Origin: Erythrobacter sp. EC-HK427
GTDB lineage: Bacteria; Pseudomonadota; Alphaproteobacteria; Sphingomonadales; Sphingomonadaceae
DNA length: 64,000 bases
NCBI RefSeq assembly: GCF_902498745.1
Contig: NZ_LR701479.1
Span: 2,442,881-2,506,880 of the forward strand
Reading direction: 5' to 3'
Shown: positions 52,415 through 60,898 of the stretch, piece after piece
Numbering within the stretch: position 1 is the first letter of the stretch
Layout: each line of letters starts with the position of its first letter
The notes under the pieces: model-generated
The model's database searches: none
Seen by the model: only the letters and a program-made list of their open reading frames with translations
What the model was told of the DNA's origin: nothing
Position numbers and translations under genes: made by a program

Positions 52415-54406
52415 GTGAACTCCATCCTGATCATCGTTTTCGCGCCCTTGCTGGCGGCGATCATTGCCGGGCTGGGCAACCGCGCCATCGGCAATGTCGC
52501 AGCCAAGAGCATCACCACCGGCGCGTTGTTCCTCGCCTGCGGCCTCAGCTGGCCGATCTTTATCGACTTCCTCTCCGGCAGCGAGACCGCCACAGTTGTG
52601 CCAGTGATGAAGTGGGTCGAAAGCGGGGCGATGAGCTTCGACTGGGCGCTGCGCGTCGATACGTTGACGGCTGTTATGCTGGTGGTCATCACCACCGTTT
52701 CCGCGCTCGTCCACCTGTATAGCTGGGGCTATATGGAGGAAGACCCGGATCAGCCGCGCTTCTTTGCATACCTGTCGCTCTTCACCTTCGCCATGCTGAT
52801 GCTGGTGACCGCCGACAATCTGGTGCAGATGTTCTTCGGTTGGGAAGGCGTGGGCCTTGCGAGCTACCTGCTGATCGGCTTCTGGTACAAGAAGCCGTCC
52901 GCCAACGCCGCCGCGATCAAGGCCTTCGTGGTGAACCGCGTAGGTGACCTTGGCTTTATGCTGGGCATTTTCGGCACCTTCCTCGTGTTCCAGACGACGA
53001 GCATCCCCGCCATCCTCGAAGCGGCGCCCGCAATGGAAGGGGCGAGCAGTATCGGCTTTATGGGAATGCGGCTCGATACGATGACGATCCTGTGCCTGCT
53101 GCTGTTCATCGGCGCGATGGGCAAATCGGCGCAGCTGGGCCTGCACACTTGGCTGCCAGACGCGATGGAAGGCCCGACGCCGGTCTCCGCACTGATCCAC
53201 GCGGCGACCATGGTGACGGCGGGCGTGTTCATGGTGTGCCGCCTTTCGCCGATGTTTGAAGCGGCTCCGGTAGCGCTGGCTTTCGTGACGATTATTGGTG
53301 CTGCCACCTGTCTGTTCGCGGCGACCGTCGGCACAACGCAGTGGGACATCAAGCGGGTGATCGCCTATTCGACCTGCTCGCAGCTCGGCTACATGTTCTT
53401 CGCCGCCGGTGTCGGCGCCTATGGCGCGGCGATGTTCCACCTGTTCACGCACGCCTTCTTCAAGGCGCTGCTGTTCTTGGGCGCGGGCAGCGTGATCCAC
53501 GCGATGCATCACGAACAGGATATGCGCTATTACGGTGGCCTGCGGAAACACATCCCGCTGACCTTCTGGGCGATGATGATGGGCACGCTGGCGATTACCG
53601 GGGTGGGTATTTACGACTTGCACGCAGGCTTTGCGGGCTTCTGGTCGAAGGATGCGATCCTTGAGGTATCCTACGCCGCCGGAGGCCACGGAACCGGCGC
53701 GTTTTGGGTCGGTGTCTTCGCGGCACTTCTCACCAGCTTCTACAGCTGGCGGCTGATGTTCCTCACCTTCTGGGGCAAGCCGCGCTGGATCGAGAGCGAG
53801 CATATCCAGCACAGCGTGCACAAGACTCCGGAAGAGGCAGGCGAGGATACGACAGGCGGTTATCATCCGCACGAAAGCCCGCTGTCCATGCTCATTCCCC
53901 TGGGCGTGCTGAGTATCGGTGCCATTGCGGCCGGTCAGGTTTTTGCCGGAAACTTCCTCGACAGTGCCGATTTCTGGAACGGCTCGATCGCTTACAATGC
54001 CGAACTGATGCACGCGATGCACGAAGTGCCCTGGTGGGTGAAGAACACCGCTCTGCTTGTTATGCTGCTCGGCCTGTTCGGCGCGTGGCTCGCTTATATC
54101 CGCAACACCGATATCCCGCGCCAGACCACGCAGCAGCTCGGTGCGATCTACAACTTTGTCTACAACAAGTGGTATTTCGACGAGCTCTACAACCTTCTCT
54201 TCGTCAAGCCCGCCTTCTGGCTCGGCCGTGTGCTGTGGAAGCGCGGGGACGAGGGAACTATCAACCGCTTCGGCCCTGACGGGGCTGCGTGGCTGGTGTC
54301 GCAAGGCAGTGTCTATGCGAAGAGGTTCCAGTCCGGCCAAATGACGAGTTACGCCCTGATCATGCTTATCGGCCTTGTCGCCGCCATCACCTGGGTGCTG
54401 TTCTGA
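52415..54406 (+). CDS. nuoL: NADH-quinone oxidoreductase subunit L
   Basis: A 663-residue antiporter-like membrane subunit at the tip of the membrane arm. Signature segments are [19 protein letters not shown] with the key glutamate, [21 protein letters not shown], and [13 protein letters not shown] with its upstream lysine. The long C-terminal lateral helix is present. Start is GTG 52415, 7 bases after nuoK; the end overlaps nuoM by one base. Confidence 0.97.
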   Translation: MNSILIIVFAPLLAAIIAGLGNRAIGNVAAKSITTGALFLACGLSWPIFIDFLSGSETATVVPVMKWVESGAMSFDWALRVDTLTAVMLVVITTVSALVHLYSWGYMEEDPDQPRFFAYLSLFTFAMLMLVTADNLVQMFFGWEGVGLASYLLIGFWYKKPSANAAAIKAFVVNRVGDLGFMLGIFGTFLVFQTTSIPAILEAAPAMEGASSIGFMGMRLDTMTILCLLLFIGAMGKSAQLGLHTWLPDAMEGPTPVSALIHAATMVTAGVFMVCRLSPMFEAAPVALAFVTIIGAATCLFAATVGTTQWDIKRVIAYSTCSQLGYMFFAAGVGAYGAAMFHLFTHAFFKALLFLGAGSVIHAMHHEQDMRYYGGLRKHIPLTFWAMMMGTLAITGVGIYDLHAGFAGFWSKDAILEVSYAAGGHGTGAFWVGVFAALLTSFYSWRLMFLTFWGKPRWIESEHIQHSVHKTPEEAGEDTTGGYHPHESPLSMLIPLGVLSIGAIAAGQVFAGNFLDSADFWNGSIAYNAELMHAMHEVPWWVKNTALLVMLLGLFGAWLAYIRNTDIPRQTTQQLGAIYNFVYNKWYFDELYNLLFVKPAFWLGRVLWKRGDEGTINRFGPDGAAWLVSQGSVYAKRFQSGQMTSYALIMLIGLVAAITWVLF

Positions 54407-55941
54407 TGGGTGGCTTCCCGATCCTTTCCGCGATGCTCGCCGTGCCGCTGGTCGGCGCTATCATCTGCCTGTTTGTCGGCGCGAACACTGCGCGCTGGAC
54501 GGCGCTGGTGGCGACTCTGGTCAACCTCGCGCTCGGCGTGCTGCTGTGGCTGAACTACGATATCGGCGGCGCGCAGTGGCAGTATACCGAATACCACAAT
54601 CTGTTCGATACCTTCGCCTACGCGCTCGGGATCGACGGAATTGCGCTGATGCTCATCATGCTCAGCGTCTTCCTCATGCCGATCTGCATCGGCGCGAGCT
54701 GGAACGCGATTACCAAGCGCGTGGGCGAATATATGGGCGCCTTCCTGTTCATGGAAGTGCTGATGATCGGCGTGTTCGCTGCGCAGGATATCTTCCTGTT
54801 CTACATCTTCTTCGAAGCCGGCCTTATCCCGATGTATCTCATCATCGGTGTGTGGGGCGGCGATAACCGTATTTACGCGAGCTACAAATTCTTCCTCTAC
54901 ACGCTGCTCGGCTCGGTGCTGATGCTGATCGCGATGCTGTGGATGGTGAACACGGCGGGCACGACGCATGTCCCGTTCCTGATGGAGTATGACTTTGCTC
55001 CAGAGGCACAGACATGGCTCTGGCTCGCCTTTTTCGCCAGTTTCGCGGTGAAGATGCCGATGTGGCCGGTGCACACCTGGTTGCCCGATGCGCACGTGCA
55101 GGCACCCACCGCTGGATCGGTCATCCTTGCCGGCGTTTTGCTGAAGCTGGGCGGTTACGGCTTCATCCGCTTCAGCCTGCCGATGTTCCCCGATGCTTCT
55201 GCGCAATTTGTGTGGCTTGTGTGGGGCTTGTCGATGGTCGCGGTGGTTGCCACCAGCCTGATCGCGCTGGTGCAGCACGATATGAAGAAGCTGATCGCCT
55301 ACAGCTCGGTTGCGCATATGGGGATCGTCACGGTCGGCCTGTTCGCCTTCAACGTGCAGGGGCTGGAAGGCGCGATGATGATCATGCTCGGTCACGGCCT
55401 CGTGTCGGGAGCGCTGTTTCTTTGCGTGGGCGTAATTTACGACCGGCTGCATACCCGTGAAATCTCACGTTACGGCGGCCTCAGCACCAATATGCCTGCT
55501 TATGCCATGCTTTTCCTGCTGTTCACGATGGCGAGTGTTGGCCTGCCGGGGACGAGCAATTTCGTCGGCGAATTCCTTGCGCTGGCGGGCATTTATCAGA
55601 TCAATAGCTGGGTCGCCTTCGTCTGCACCACCGGCATCATTCTGGGTGCTGCCTATATGCTTTACCTCTACCGCCGCGTGTGTTTCGGCCCGCAGGTTAA
55701 TGACGATGCGGCTGCGTTGCCCGACCTGTCGAAGCGCGAGTATCTGCTGCTCGCCCCGATTGCCGCGGCGGTGCTGTGGATGGGTGTGTACCCAGAGAGC
55801 TTCCTTGCGCCGATGCGTGCGGACATCCAGTGGCTCGATGAGCGACTGGCCGAGGCGGAGCCTGCGAGTGACGCGCAGCTGGTGATCGGACAGGCTGTTC
55901 CTGCTGCCGAGCCGGAGCATCACGGGGAGGGGGCACACTGA
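54406..55941 (+). CDS. nuoM: NADH-quinone oxidoreductase subunit M
   Basis: A 511-residue antiporter-like subunit with about 14 membrane segments. FFEAGLIPMYLIIGVWGG, TWLPDAHVQAPTAGSVILAG and KLIAYSSVAHMGIV are the usual motifs. ATG 54406 overlaps the nuoL stop by one base (TGATG); an upstream open frame to 54289 lies inside nuoL. A His/Glu-rich tail of about 20 residues ends the protein. Confidence 0.97.
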   Translation: MGGFPILSAMLAVPLVGAIICLFVGANTARWTALVATLVNLALGVLLWLNYDIGGAQWQYTEYHNLFDTFAYALGIDGIALMLIMLSVFLMPICIGASWNAITKRVGEYMGAFLFMEVLMIGVFAAQDIFLFYIFFEAGLIPMYLIIGVWGGDNRIYASYKFFLYTLLGSVLMLIAMLWMVNTAGTTHVPFLMEYDFAPEAQTWLWLAFFASFAVKMPMWPVHTWLPDAHVQAPTAGSVILAGVLLKLGGYGFIRFSLPMFPDASAQFVWLVWGLSMVAVVATSLIALVQHDMKKLIAYSSVAHMGIVTVGLFAFNVQGLEGAMMIMLGHGLVSGALFLCVGVIYDRLHTREISRYGGLSTNMPAYAMLFLLFTMASVGLPGTSNFVGEFLALAGIYQINSWVAFVCTTGIILGAAYMLYLYRRVCFGPQVNDDAAALPDLSKREYLLLAPIAAAVLWMGVYPESFLAPMRADIQWLDERLAEAEPASDAQLVIGQAVPAAEPEHHGEGAH

Positions 55942-57404
55942 TGGCCTTTGCCGCTTCCTTCGCGCTGATCGCGCCCGAACTCGTTCTCGGCATCACCGGC
56001 CTGCTGCTGACACTGGTCGCGGCCTATGGTGGGGACAAATTCGCCCGGTTCGCCAGTATCGCCGCCGCCGTGGCTTTGGGCGGAGCCTTCGCGCTGGTTG
56101 CGCCTAGCGTCTGCGCCGGGGCTTCGGGCATGGAGACCGAGGCGTTTGGCGGGCTGTTCCGCGCCGACGCCTTTGCCGGTTTCGCCAAGCTGATGATCTT
56201 CGCCGCATCGGGCGCCACGCTGATGATCGCACCGCGCTTCTTCGAGAAGATCGGCGCGATGAAGACCGAATTTCCGGTGCTGATCCTCTTCGCCGCACTC
56301 GGCATGAGCATCATGGTTTCGGCCAATGATTTGCTGACGCTGTATATGGGCCTCGAACTCAATTCGCTCGCAGCCTATGTGCTTGCGGCGATGCTGCGCG
56401 ATGATGACCGCTCGGCGGAAGCAGGGCTCAAATATTTCGTCCTCGGCGCACTGGCTTCGGGTATTTTGCTGTTCGGCATGAGCCTGACCTATGGCTTCAC
56501 TGGTACGACCAGCTTTGCCGGGATCACAGCTGCGGTGTCGGGCGAGCTGAGCACCGGAATGCTCTTCGGTCTGATCTTCATGTTGGCGGGCCTCGCCTTC
56601 AAGATCAGCGCCGCGCCGTTCCATATGTGGACGCCGGACGTGTATACGGGCGCGCCCACGCCGGTGACGATGTTCTTCGCCTCCGCGCCCAAGGTTGCTG
56701 CCGTGGCGCTGCTCGCGCGGGTGAGCATGGAAGCGTTCGGGTCGCAGGTCGATGCGTGGCGGCAGGTGGTGATTGCAGCGGCGCTGCTCTCCATTGTGAT
56801 CGGCGCGCTGGGCGCTATCGGGCAGAGTAATATCAAGCGGCTGCTCGCCTATTCCTCAATCAACAATGTCGGCTTCATCCTGATCGGCCTCGCTGCAGCC
56901 AATGCCAGCGGGGCAAGCGCACTGCTCGTCTACCTCGCCATCTACACGGTGATGACGGTGGGCAGCTTTGTCGCCGTTCTCCTGATGCGCGATGCCGAGG
57001 GGAACCAGCTGGAAGGTATTTCCGACTTGGCAGGCCTCGCCACAACACGCCCGGCGCTGGCCTGGGCGCTGATGGCGCTGATGTTCAGTCTGGCCGGTAT
57101 TCCACCGCTGTTCGGTTTCTGGGGCAAGTTTGTGGTGTTTCAGGCGGCTGTCGAGGCTGACCTGTTGGCGCTCGCTGCCATCGGCATTGCGGCGAGCGTG
57201 ATCGGCGCGTTCTACTACATCAAGATCGTCAAGATCATGTTCTTCGACGAACCCGCGGGCACCATCACCGGCGAGGCCGATAAGGCACATTGGGCGCTGC
57301 TGCTGATCTGCGGCGTGATCGTTTCGCCGTTGGGCTATTTCCTGACGCCATGGCTGGGGAGCCTTGCGGATATGGCGGCGGCCTCGCTCGGCCTGCCCGG
57401 CTGA
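55941..57404 (+). CDS. nuoN: NADH-quinone oxidoreductase subunit N
   Basis: A 487-residue antiporter-like subunit. LLTLYMGLELNSLAAYVLAAM carries the conserved glutamate region (written here in part of the chain), FHMWTPDVYTGAPTPVTMFF and KRLLAYSSINNVGFIL follow. It overlaps nuoM by one base and is followed after 10 bases by birA, so complex I genes and biotin ligase are probably cotranscribed. Confidence 0.97.
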   Translation: MAFAASFALIAPELVLGITGLLLTLVAAYGGDKFARFASIAAAVALGGAFALVAPSVCAGASGMETEAFGGLFRADAFAGFAKLMIFAASGATLMIAPRFFEKIGAMKTEFPVLILFAALGMSIMVSANDLLTLYMGLELNSLAAYVLAAMLRDDDRSAEAGLKYFVLGALASGILLFGMSLTYGFTGTTSFAGITAAVSGELSTGMLFGLIFMLAGLAFKISAAPFHMWTPDVYTGAPTPVTMFFASAPKVAAVALLARVSMEAFGSQVDAWRQVVIAAALLSIVIGALGAIGQSNIKRLLAYSSINNVGFILIGLAAANASGASALLVYLAIYTVMTVGSFVAVLLMRDAEGNQLEGISDLAGLATTRPALAWALMALMFSLAGIPPLFGFWGKFVVFQAAVEADLLALAAIGIAASVIGAFYYIKIVKIMFFDEPAGTITGEADKAHWALLLICGVIVSPLGYFLTPWLGSLADMAAASLGLPG

Positions 57405-57414
57405 GGCTGGCTTC

Positions 57415-58152
57415 TTGATCGAGATCGTAGACGAAACCGGCAGCACCAACGCCGATCTGTCCGCGCGACTGGCCAAGGGCGACGATCTTCCCGAAGGCTA
57501 CTGGCTCGTCGCCAACCGCCAGACTGCGGGGAGGGGACGGCAGGGCCGCAGCTGGCAGGGCGGGGAGGGCAATTTTATCGGATCGACCATCGTCCATTTG
57601 CGCGACGACGATCCACCGCCAGCAACGCTCTCTTTTGTGGCCGCTCTGTCCGTTTTCGCAACCATCGCGCCGCTTGTCACGGCGCAAAACCGTTTGCACC
57701 TCAAATGGCCGAACGACGTTTTTCTCAATGGCGGGAAGGTCGCAGGGATTCTGCTAGAACGGGTGGGAAATGCCGTGGTCGTCGGGATCGGGGTCAATCT
57801 TGCGACTGCGCCTGACCTTCCGGACAGGCCAACCGCGCCCCTTCACCAAGCCGGTGCCAAGATCGAACGGGACGCTTTCGCCGCATCGCTTACAGAAACC
57901 CTCCGTCAACGTCTCGACAATTGGCGTTGGCGCGAACAGGGGATGAACATGGGTCTGTCCGCGACCCTATCGGGCTTTCTTTGGAACTCGATCCACCAAG
58001 CGGGCGCGCGCACGAGCGTCAATATCGGCGCGGGAGAAGTGGTAACCGGAGCCTTTGCTGGACTCGACGAGACCAATGGTGCCTTATGGCTTCTCCTCGA
58101 TGATGGCACAGAGCGGATCATCCACGCTGGCGATGTAATTTTGGAGACGTGA
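57415..58152 (+). CDS. birA: Biotin--[acetyl-CoA-carboxylase] ligase
   Basis: A 245-residue biotin protein ligase. The catalytic ETGSTNAD (near residue 7), the biotin-AMP loop GRGRQGRSW, and [18 protein letters not shown] are all present. It has no N-terminal helix-turn-helix domain, so it is not a biotin repressor. The start is probably TTG 57415 with GAGG upstream; ATG 57364 would overlap nuoN by 41 bases and add residues without family likeness. It overlaps coaX by 4 bases. Confidence 0.94.
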   Translation: MIEIVDETGSTNADLSARLAKGDDLPEGYWLVANRQTAGRGRQGRSWQGGEGNFIGSTIVHLRDDDPPPATLSFVAALSVFATIAPLVTAQNRLHLKWPNDVFLNGGKVAGILLERVGNAVVVGIGVNLATAPDLPDRPTAPLHQAGAKIERDAFAASLTETLRQRLDNWRWREQGMNMGLSATLSGFLWNSIHQAGARTSVNIGAGEVVTGAFAGLDETNGALWLLLDDGTERIIHAGDVILET

Positions 58153-58943
58153 CGATGCTGCTCGCAGCCGATGTCGGAAACACCAATGTCGTCTTCGCCG
58201 TTTTCGACGGGACGGAGATACGCGCGCGCTGGCGGATCGCCACCGACCCCCGGCGCACGGGGGACGAATACGCGGTGTGGCTGCTGCAATTGCTCGCCAT
58301 CGAAGGTATCGACCGCGCCGCGATCACTCGCATAATCTACGGCTCGGTCGTCCCGCGGGCAGAGCATAACCTGACGGTGCTGGCGCAGAAATACTTCGGC
58401 ATCACCCCGCTTTTCGCAGGGCAGGGCGCGGCGGCGTGGGATTTTGAGATCGATGTCGAGCAGCCGCACACGCTGGGCGCGGACCGCGCGCTCAACTGCA
58501 TAGCAGCGCATAAGCTGGTGGGCGGCGATATGATCGTGGTCGATTTCGGCACCGCGACCAAGTTTGAAGCGGTGGATTACAACGGCGCCTATAAGGGCGG
58601 CATTATCGCGCCGGGCATCAATCTTTCACTCGACGCGCTGGTAGGCAACACTGCCAAACTGCCGCGCATCGCCATCCGCGCGCCGGAAACCACCAGCGTT
58701 ATCGGACGTAATACCGAAGACCAGATGTTGATCGGCGTCTTCTGGGGCTATGTCGCGCTGATGGAAGGACTGATCGAGCGGATGAAGGCGCAAATCGGCC
58801 GGCCGGTTAAGGTTGTAGCGACCGGCGGGCTCGCCATATTGTTCGACGAGAAGACCGACATATTCGACGTGATTGACGCCGATCTGACCATTCGCGGCCT
58901 GCAAATCCTTGCCGCCAGAGTCGAAAACGCTTCCGGAGCATAA
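58149..58943 (+). CDS. coaX: Type III pantothenate kinase
   Basis: A 264-residue CoaX, the first step of coenzyme A synthesis. The ATP-binding [14 protein letters not shown] lies near the start, [11 protein letters not shown] forms the pantothenate pocket and [13 protein letters not shown] the second phosphate motif. The start is GTG 58149 (GTGA overlap with birA) or the ATG two codons later. The stop shares a base with the rnj start (TAATG). Confidence 0.96.
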   Translation: MTMLLAADVGNTNVVFAVFDGTEIRARWRIATDPRRTGDEYAVWLLQLLAIEGIDRAAITRIIYGSVVPRAEHNLTVLAQKYFGITPLFAGQGAAAWDFEIDVEQPHTLGADRALNCIAAHKLVGGDMIVVDFGTATKFEAVDYNGAYKGGIIAPGINLSLDALVGNTAKLPRIAIRAPETTSVIGRNTEDQMLIGVFWGYVALMEGLIERMKAQIGRPVKVVATGGLAILFDEKTDIFDVIDADLTIRGLQILAARVENASGA

Positions 58944-60592
58944 TGAAAAACGATTTTACACCGCAGGATGAACTGCTGTTTCTTGCCCTTGGGGGTTCTG
59001 GCGAGATTGGCATGAACGTCAATCTCTATGGCTGTCAGGGCAAATGGCTGATGGTCGATCTGGGCATGAGCTTCGGGGCGAACGAGTATCCCGGCACCGA
59101 ACTGATGTTCGCCGATCCCGAATTTATTGAGGAGCGGGCGGACGATCTGCTCGGTATTGTGCTGACGCATGGCCATGAAGACCATATCGGCGCCATTCCG
59201 TACTTCGCGGCCGATCTTGGCGTGCCGATGTATGCCACACCCTTCACCGCCGATCTGATCCGCCGCAAGCTGGAAGAAGCGCAATTGCTCGATGCGGTCG
59301 AGCTGATCGAGATCGCGGAGGATCACGGCAGCATCGTGCTCGGCCCGTTCGAGATTACCTATCTGCCGCTCGCCCACTCGATTGCCGAGGGCAATGCGCT
59401 GCTGATCGAAACGCCCTATGGCCGCGTTTTCCATACGGGTGACTGGAAACTGGACGAAGAGCCGATCATCGGCGAGCCCACGACCGAAGAAGAACTGGTC
59501 GAAATCGGCGACGAGGGCGTGCTGGCGCTCGTCTGCGATTCCACCAATGTCTTCAACCCCGCGCCGTCGGGCAGCGAAGGCGCGGTTTATCGCGGGATGC
59601 TGGAGGAAGTGCGCAAGCATCGCGGCAAGCGCGTGCTGGTGACGACTTTTGCTTCCAATGTCGCGCGGCTGCAGACGCTGGGGATGGTGGCGCAGGAGAC
59701 GGGGCGCAAACTGTGCGTCGCGGGGCGCTCGCTCGACCGGATTATCGCGGTGTCGCAAGCGAATGGCTATCTGCGCGACCTTTCCGAGCCGGTTGATTTC
59801 GAAACCGCGATGGCGCTGCTGCCCGGCGAAGTGCTGATCCTTGCCACCGGCGGACAGGGCGAGCCGCGTGCCGCGCTGAGCCGGATTGCCGAGGAAACGC
59901 ATCCGCTCGCGCTCGACAAGGGCGATGTCGTGCTTTTCTCAAGCCGCGTCATCCCCGGCAATGAACTCGCCATCGGGCGGGTGCAGAATATGCTCGCCGA
60001 ACGCGGCGTGGTGATGGTGACCGACAGGCAGAGCGAAATCCACGTTTCAGGCCATCCGGGGCGACCGGAGCTTGAAGCGCTGTATGGCTGGCTGCGTCCG
60101 GATATCCTCGTGCCGGTACATGGCGAGATCCGGCATATGCAGGAACAGACCCGCCTTGGCCGGGCGAGCGGCATTCCGCACAACCACTTCCAGAAGAACG
60201 GCGATATCGTGCGCCTTGCCCCCGGCGCGCCTGCGACCATTGCGCGCGTGCCGACCGGCAGGCTGGTGCTCGATGGCGATATCATCGTGCCCGCCAATGG
60301 CGAAGCGGTGGCGATGCGGCGGCGGCTTGCGCATTCGGGCGTGCTGATCGTTGTGCTGGACGGGCAGGGCGGTGTGACCATCGAAGGCTTGGGTCTGCCG
60401 CTCGATGAGGACTACGCAGCCTTTATCGCCGAAGCGCAGGCGGATGTCGTCGACGCGCTGATGAAGCTACGCAAAGGGCGGCGCGACGAGCCTGAGGCGA
60501 TCAAGGAAGCGGCGCGCCTTGCCGCGCGGCGGGCAGCCGAAAGATGGTGTGGCAAAAAGCCGCAAACCCGTGTCATTGCGCCCGGATTGTAA
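58943..60592 (+). CDS. rnj: Ribonuclease J
   Basis: A 549-residue metallo-beta-lactamase/beta-CASP ribonuclease with 5'-exonuclease and endonuclease activity. The zinc motif HGHEDH is at residues 76-81, with later metal ligands in FHTGDWKLDEEP and the C-terminal VHGEIRHM. The genome therefore has both RNase E (at 21501-24206) and RNase J, which is normal for many alphaproteobacteria. The last residues are a basic helical tail. Confidence 0.96.
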   Translation: MKNDFTPQDELLFLALGGSGEIGMNVNLYGCQGKWLMVDLGMSFGANEYPGTELMFADPEFIEERADDLLGIVLTHGHEDHIGAIPYFAADLGVPMYATPFTADLIRRKLEEAQLLDAVELIEIAEDHGSIVLGPFEITYLPLAHSIAEGNALLIETPYGRVFHTGDWKLDEEPIIGEPTTEEELVEIGDEGVLALVCDSTNVFNPAPSGSEGAVYRGMLEEVRKHRGKRVLVTTFASNVARLQTLGMVAQETGRKLCVAGRSLDRIIAVSQANGYLRDLSEPVDFETAMALLPGEVLILATGGQGEPRAALSRIAEETHPLALDKGDVVLFSSRVIPGNELAIGRVQNMLAERGVVMVTDRQSEIHVSGHPGRPELEALYGWLRPDILVPVHGEIRHMQEQTRLGRASGIPHNHFQKNGDIVRLAPGAPATIARVPTGRLVLDGDIIVPANGEAVAMRRRLAHSGVLIVVLDGQGGVTIEGLGLPLDEDYAAFIAEAQADVVDALMKLRKGRRDEPEAIKEAARLAARRAAERWCGKKPQTRVIAPGL

Positions 60593-60607
60593 TCAGGAAG
60601 CCGCGCC

Positions 60608-60898
60608 ATGCAGTGGACGTCCATCATCGCAATCTATGCCCTCATCTGGGTGATGTCGGCTTTCGTGCTGCTGCCTTTCGGGTTGAAGACAGCGGACGAA
60701 GCGGGCGAGGCCAAGGTGCCGGGGCAAGCGGACAGCGCACCGGTCAATTTCCGCCCGTGGAAAGTGGTGAAGCGCGCCACCATCGTGGCGGCAATCCTGT
60801 GCGCTTTGTTTGTCGCCAATTTCCATCAGGGGTGGGTGACGGTGGACGATATCAATATCTTCCCGGAGCCGCCCGCTTACGACAGCGGCAACCGCTAA
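60608..60898 (+). CDS. DUF1467 family membrane protein
   Basis: A 96-residue protein with two membrane segments (residues 4-25 and about 55-73) around a linker. It begins WTSIIAIYALIWVMSAFVLLPFGL in the style of DUF1467, a family common in alphaproteobacteria with unknown function. ATG 60608 has AGGAAG upstream, 15 bases after rnj. Its TAA overlaps the stop of the convergent coiled-coil gene. Confidence 0.9.
   Translation: MQWTSIIAIYALIWVMSAFVLLPFGLKTADEAGEAKVPGQADSAPVNFRPWKVVKRATIVAAILCALFVANFHQGWVTVDDINIFPEPPAYDSGNR

Noticed and set aside
52388-54340. Minus-strand open frame of 650 codons
   Set aside because: Wholly antisense to nuoL. The product is His/Arg/Glu-rich with no domain, so it is a shadow.
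57364-57414. ATG start for birA inside nuoN
   Set aside because: It would overlap nuoN by 41 bases and add residues without family likeness; TTG 57415 starts at the usual ligase N-terminus.
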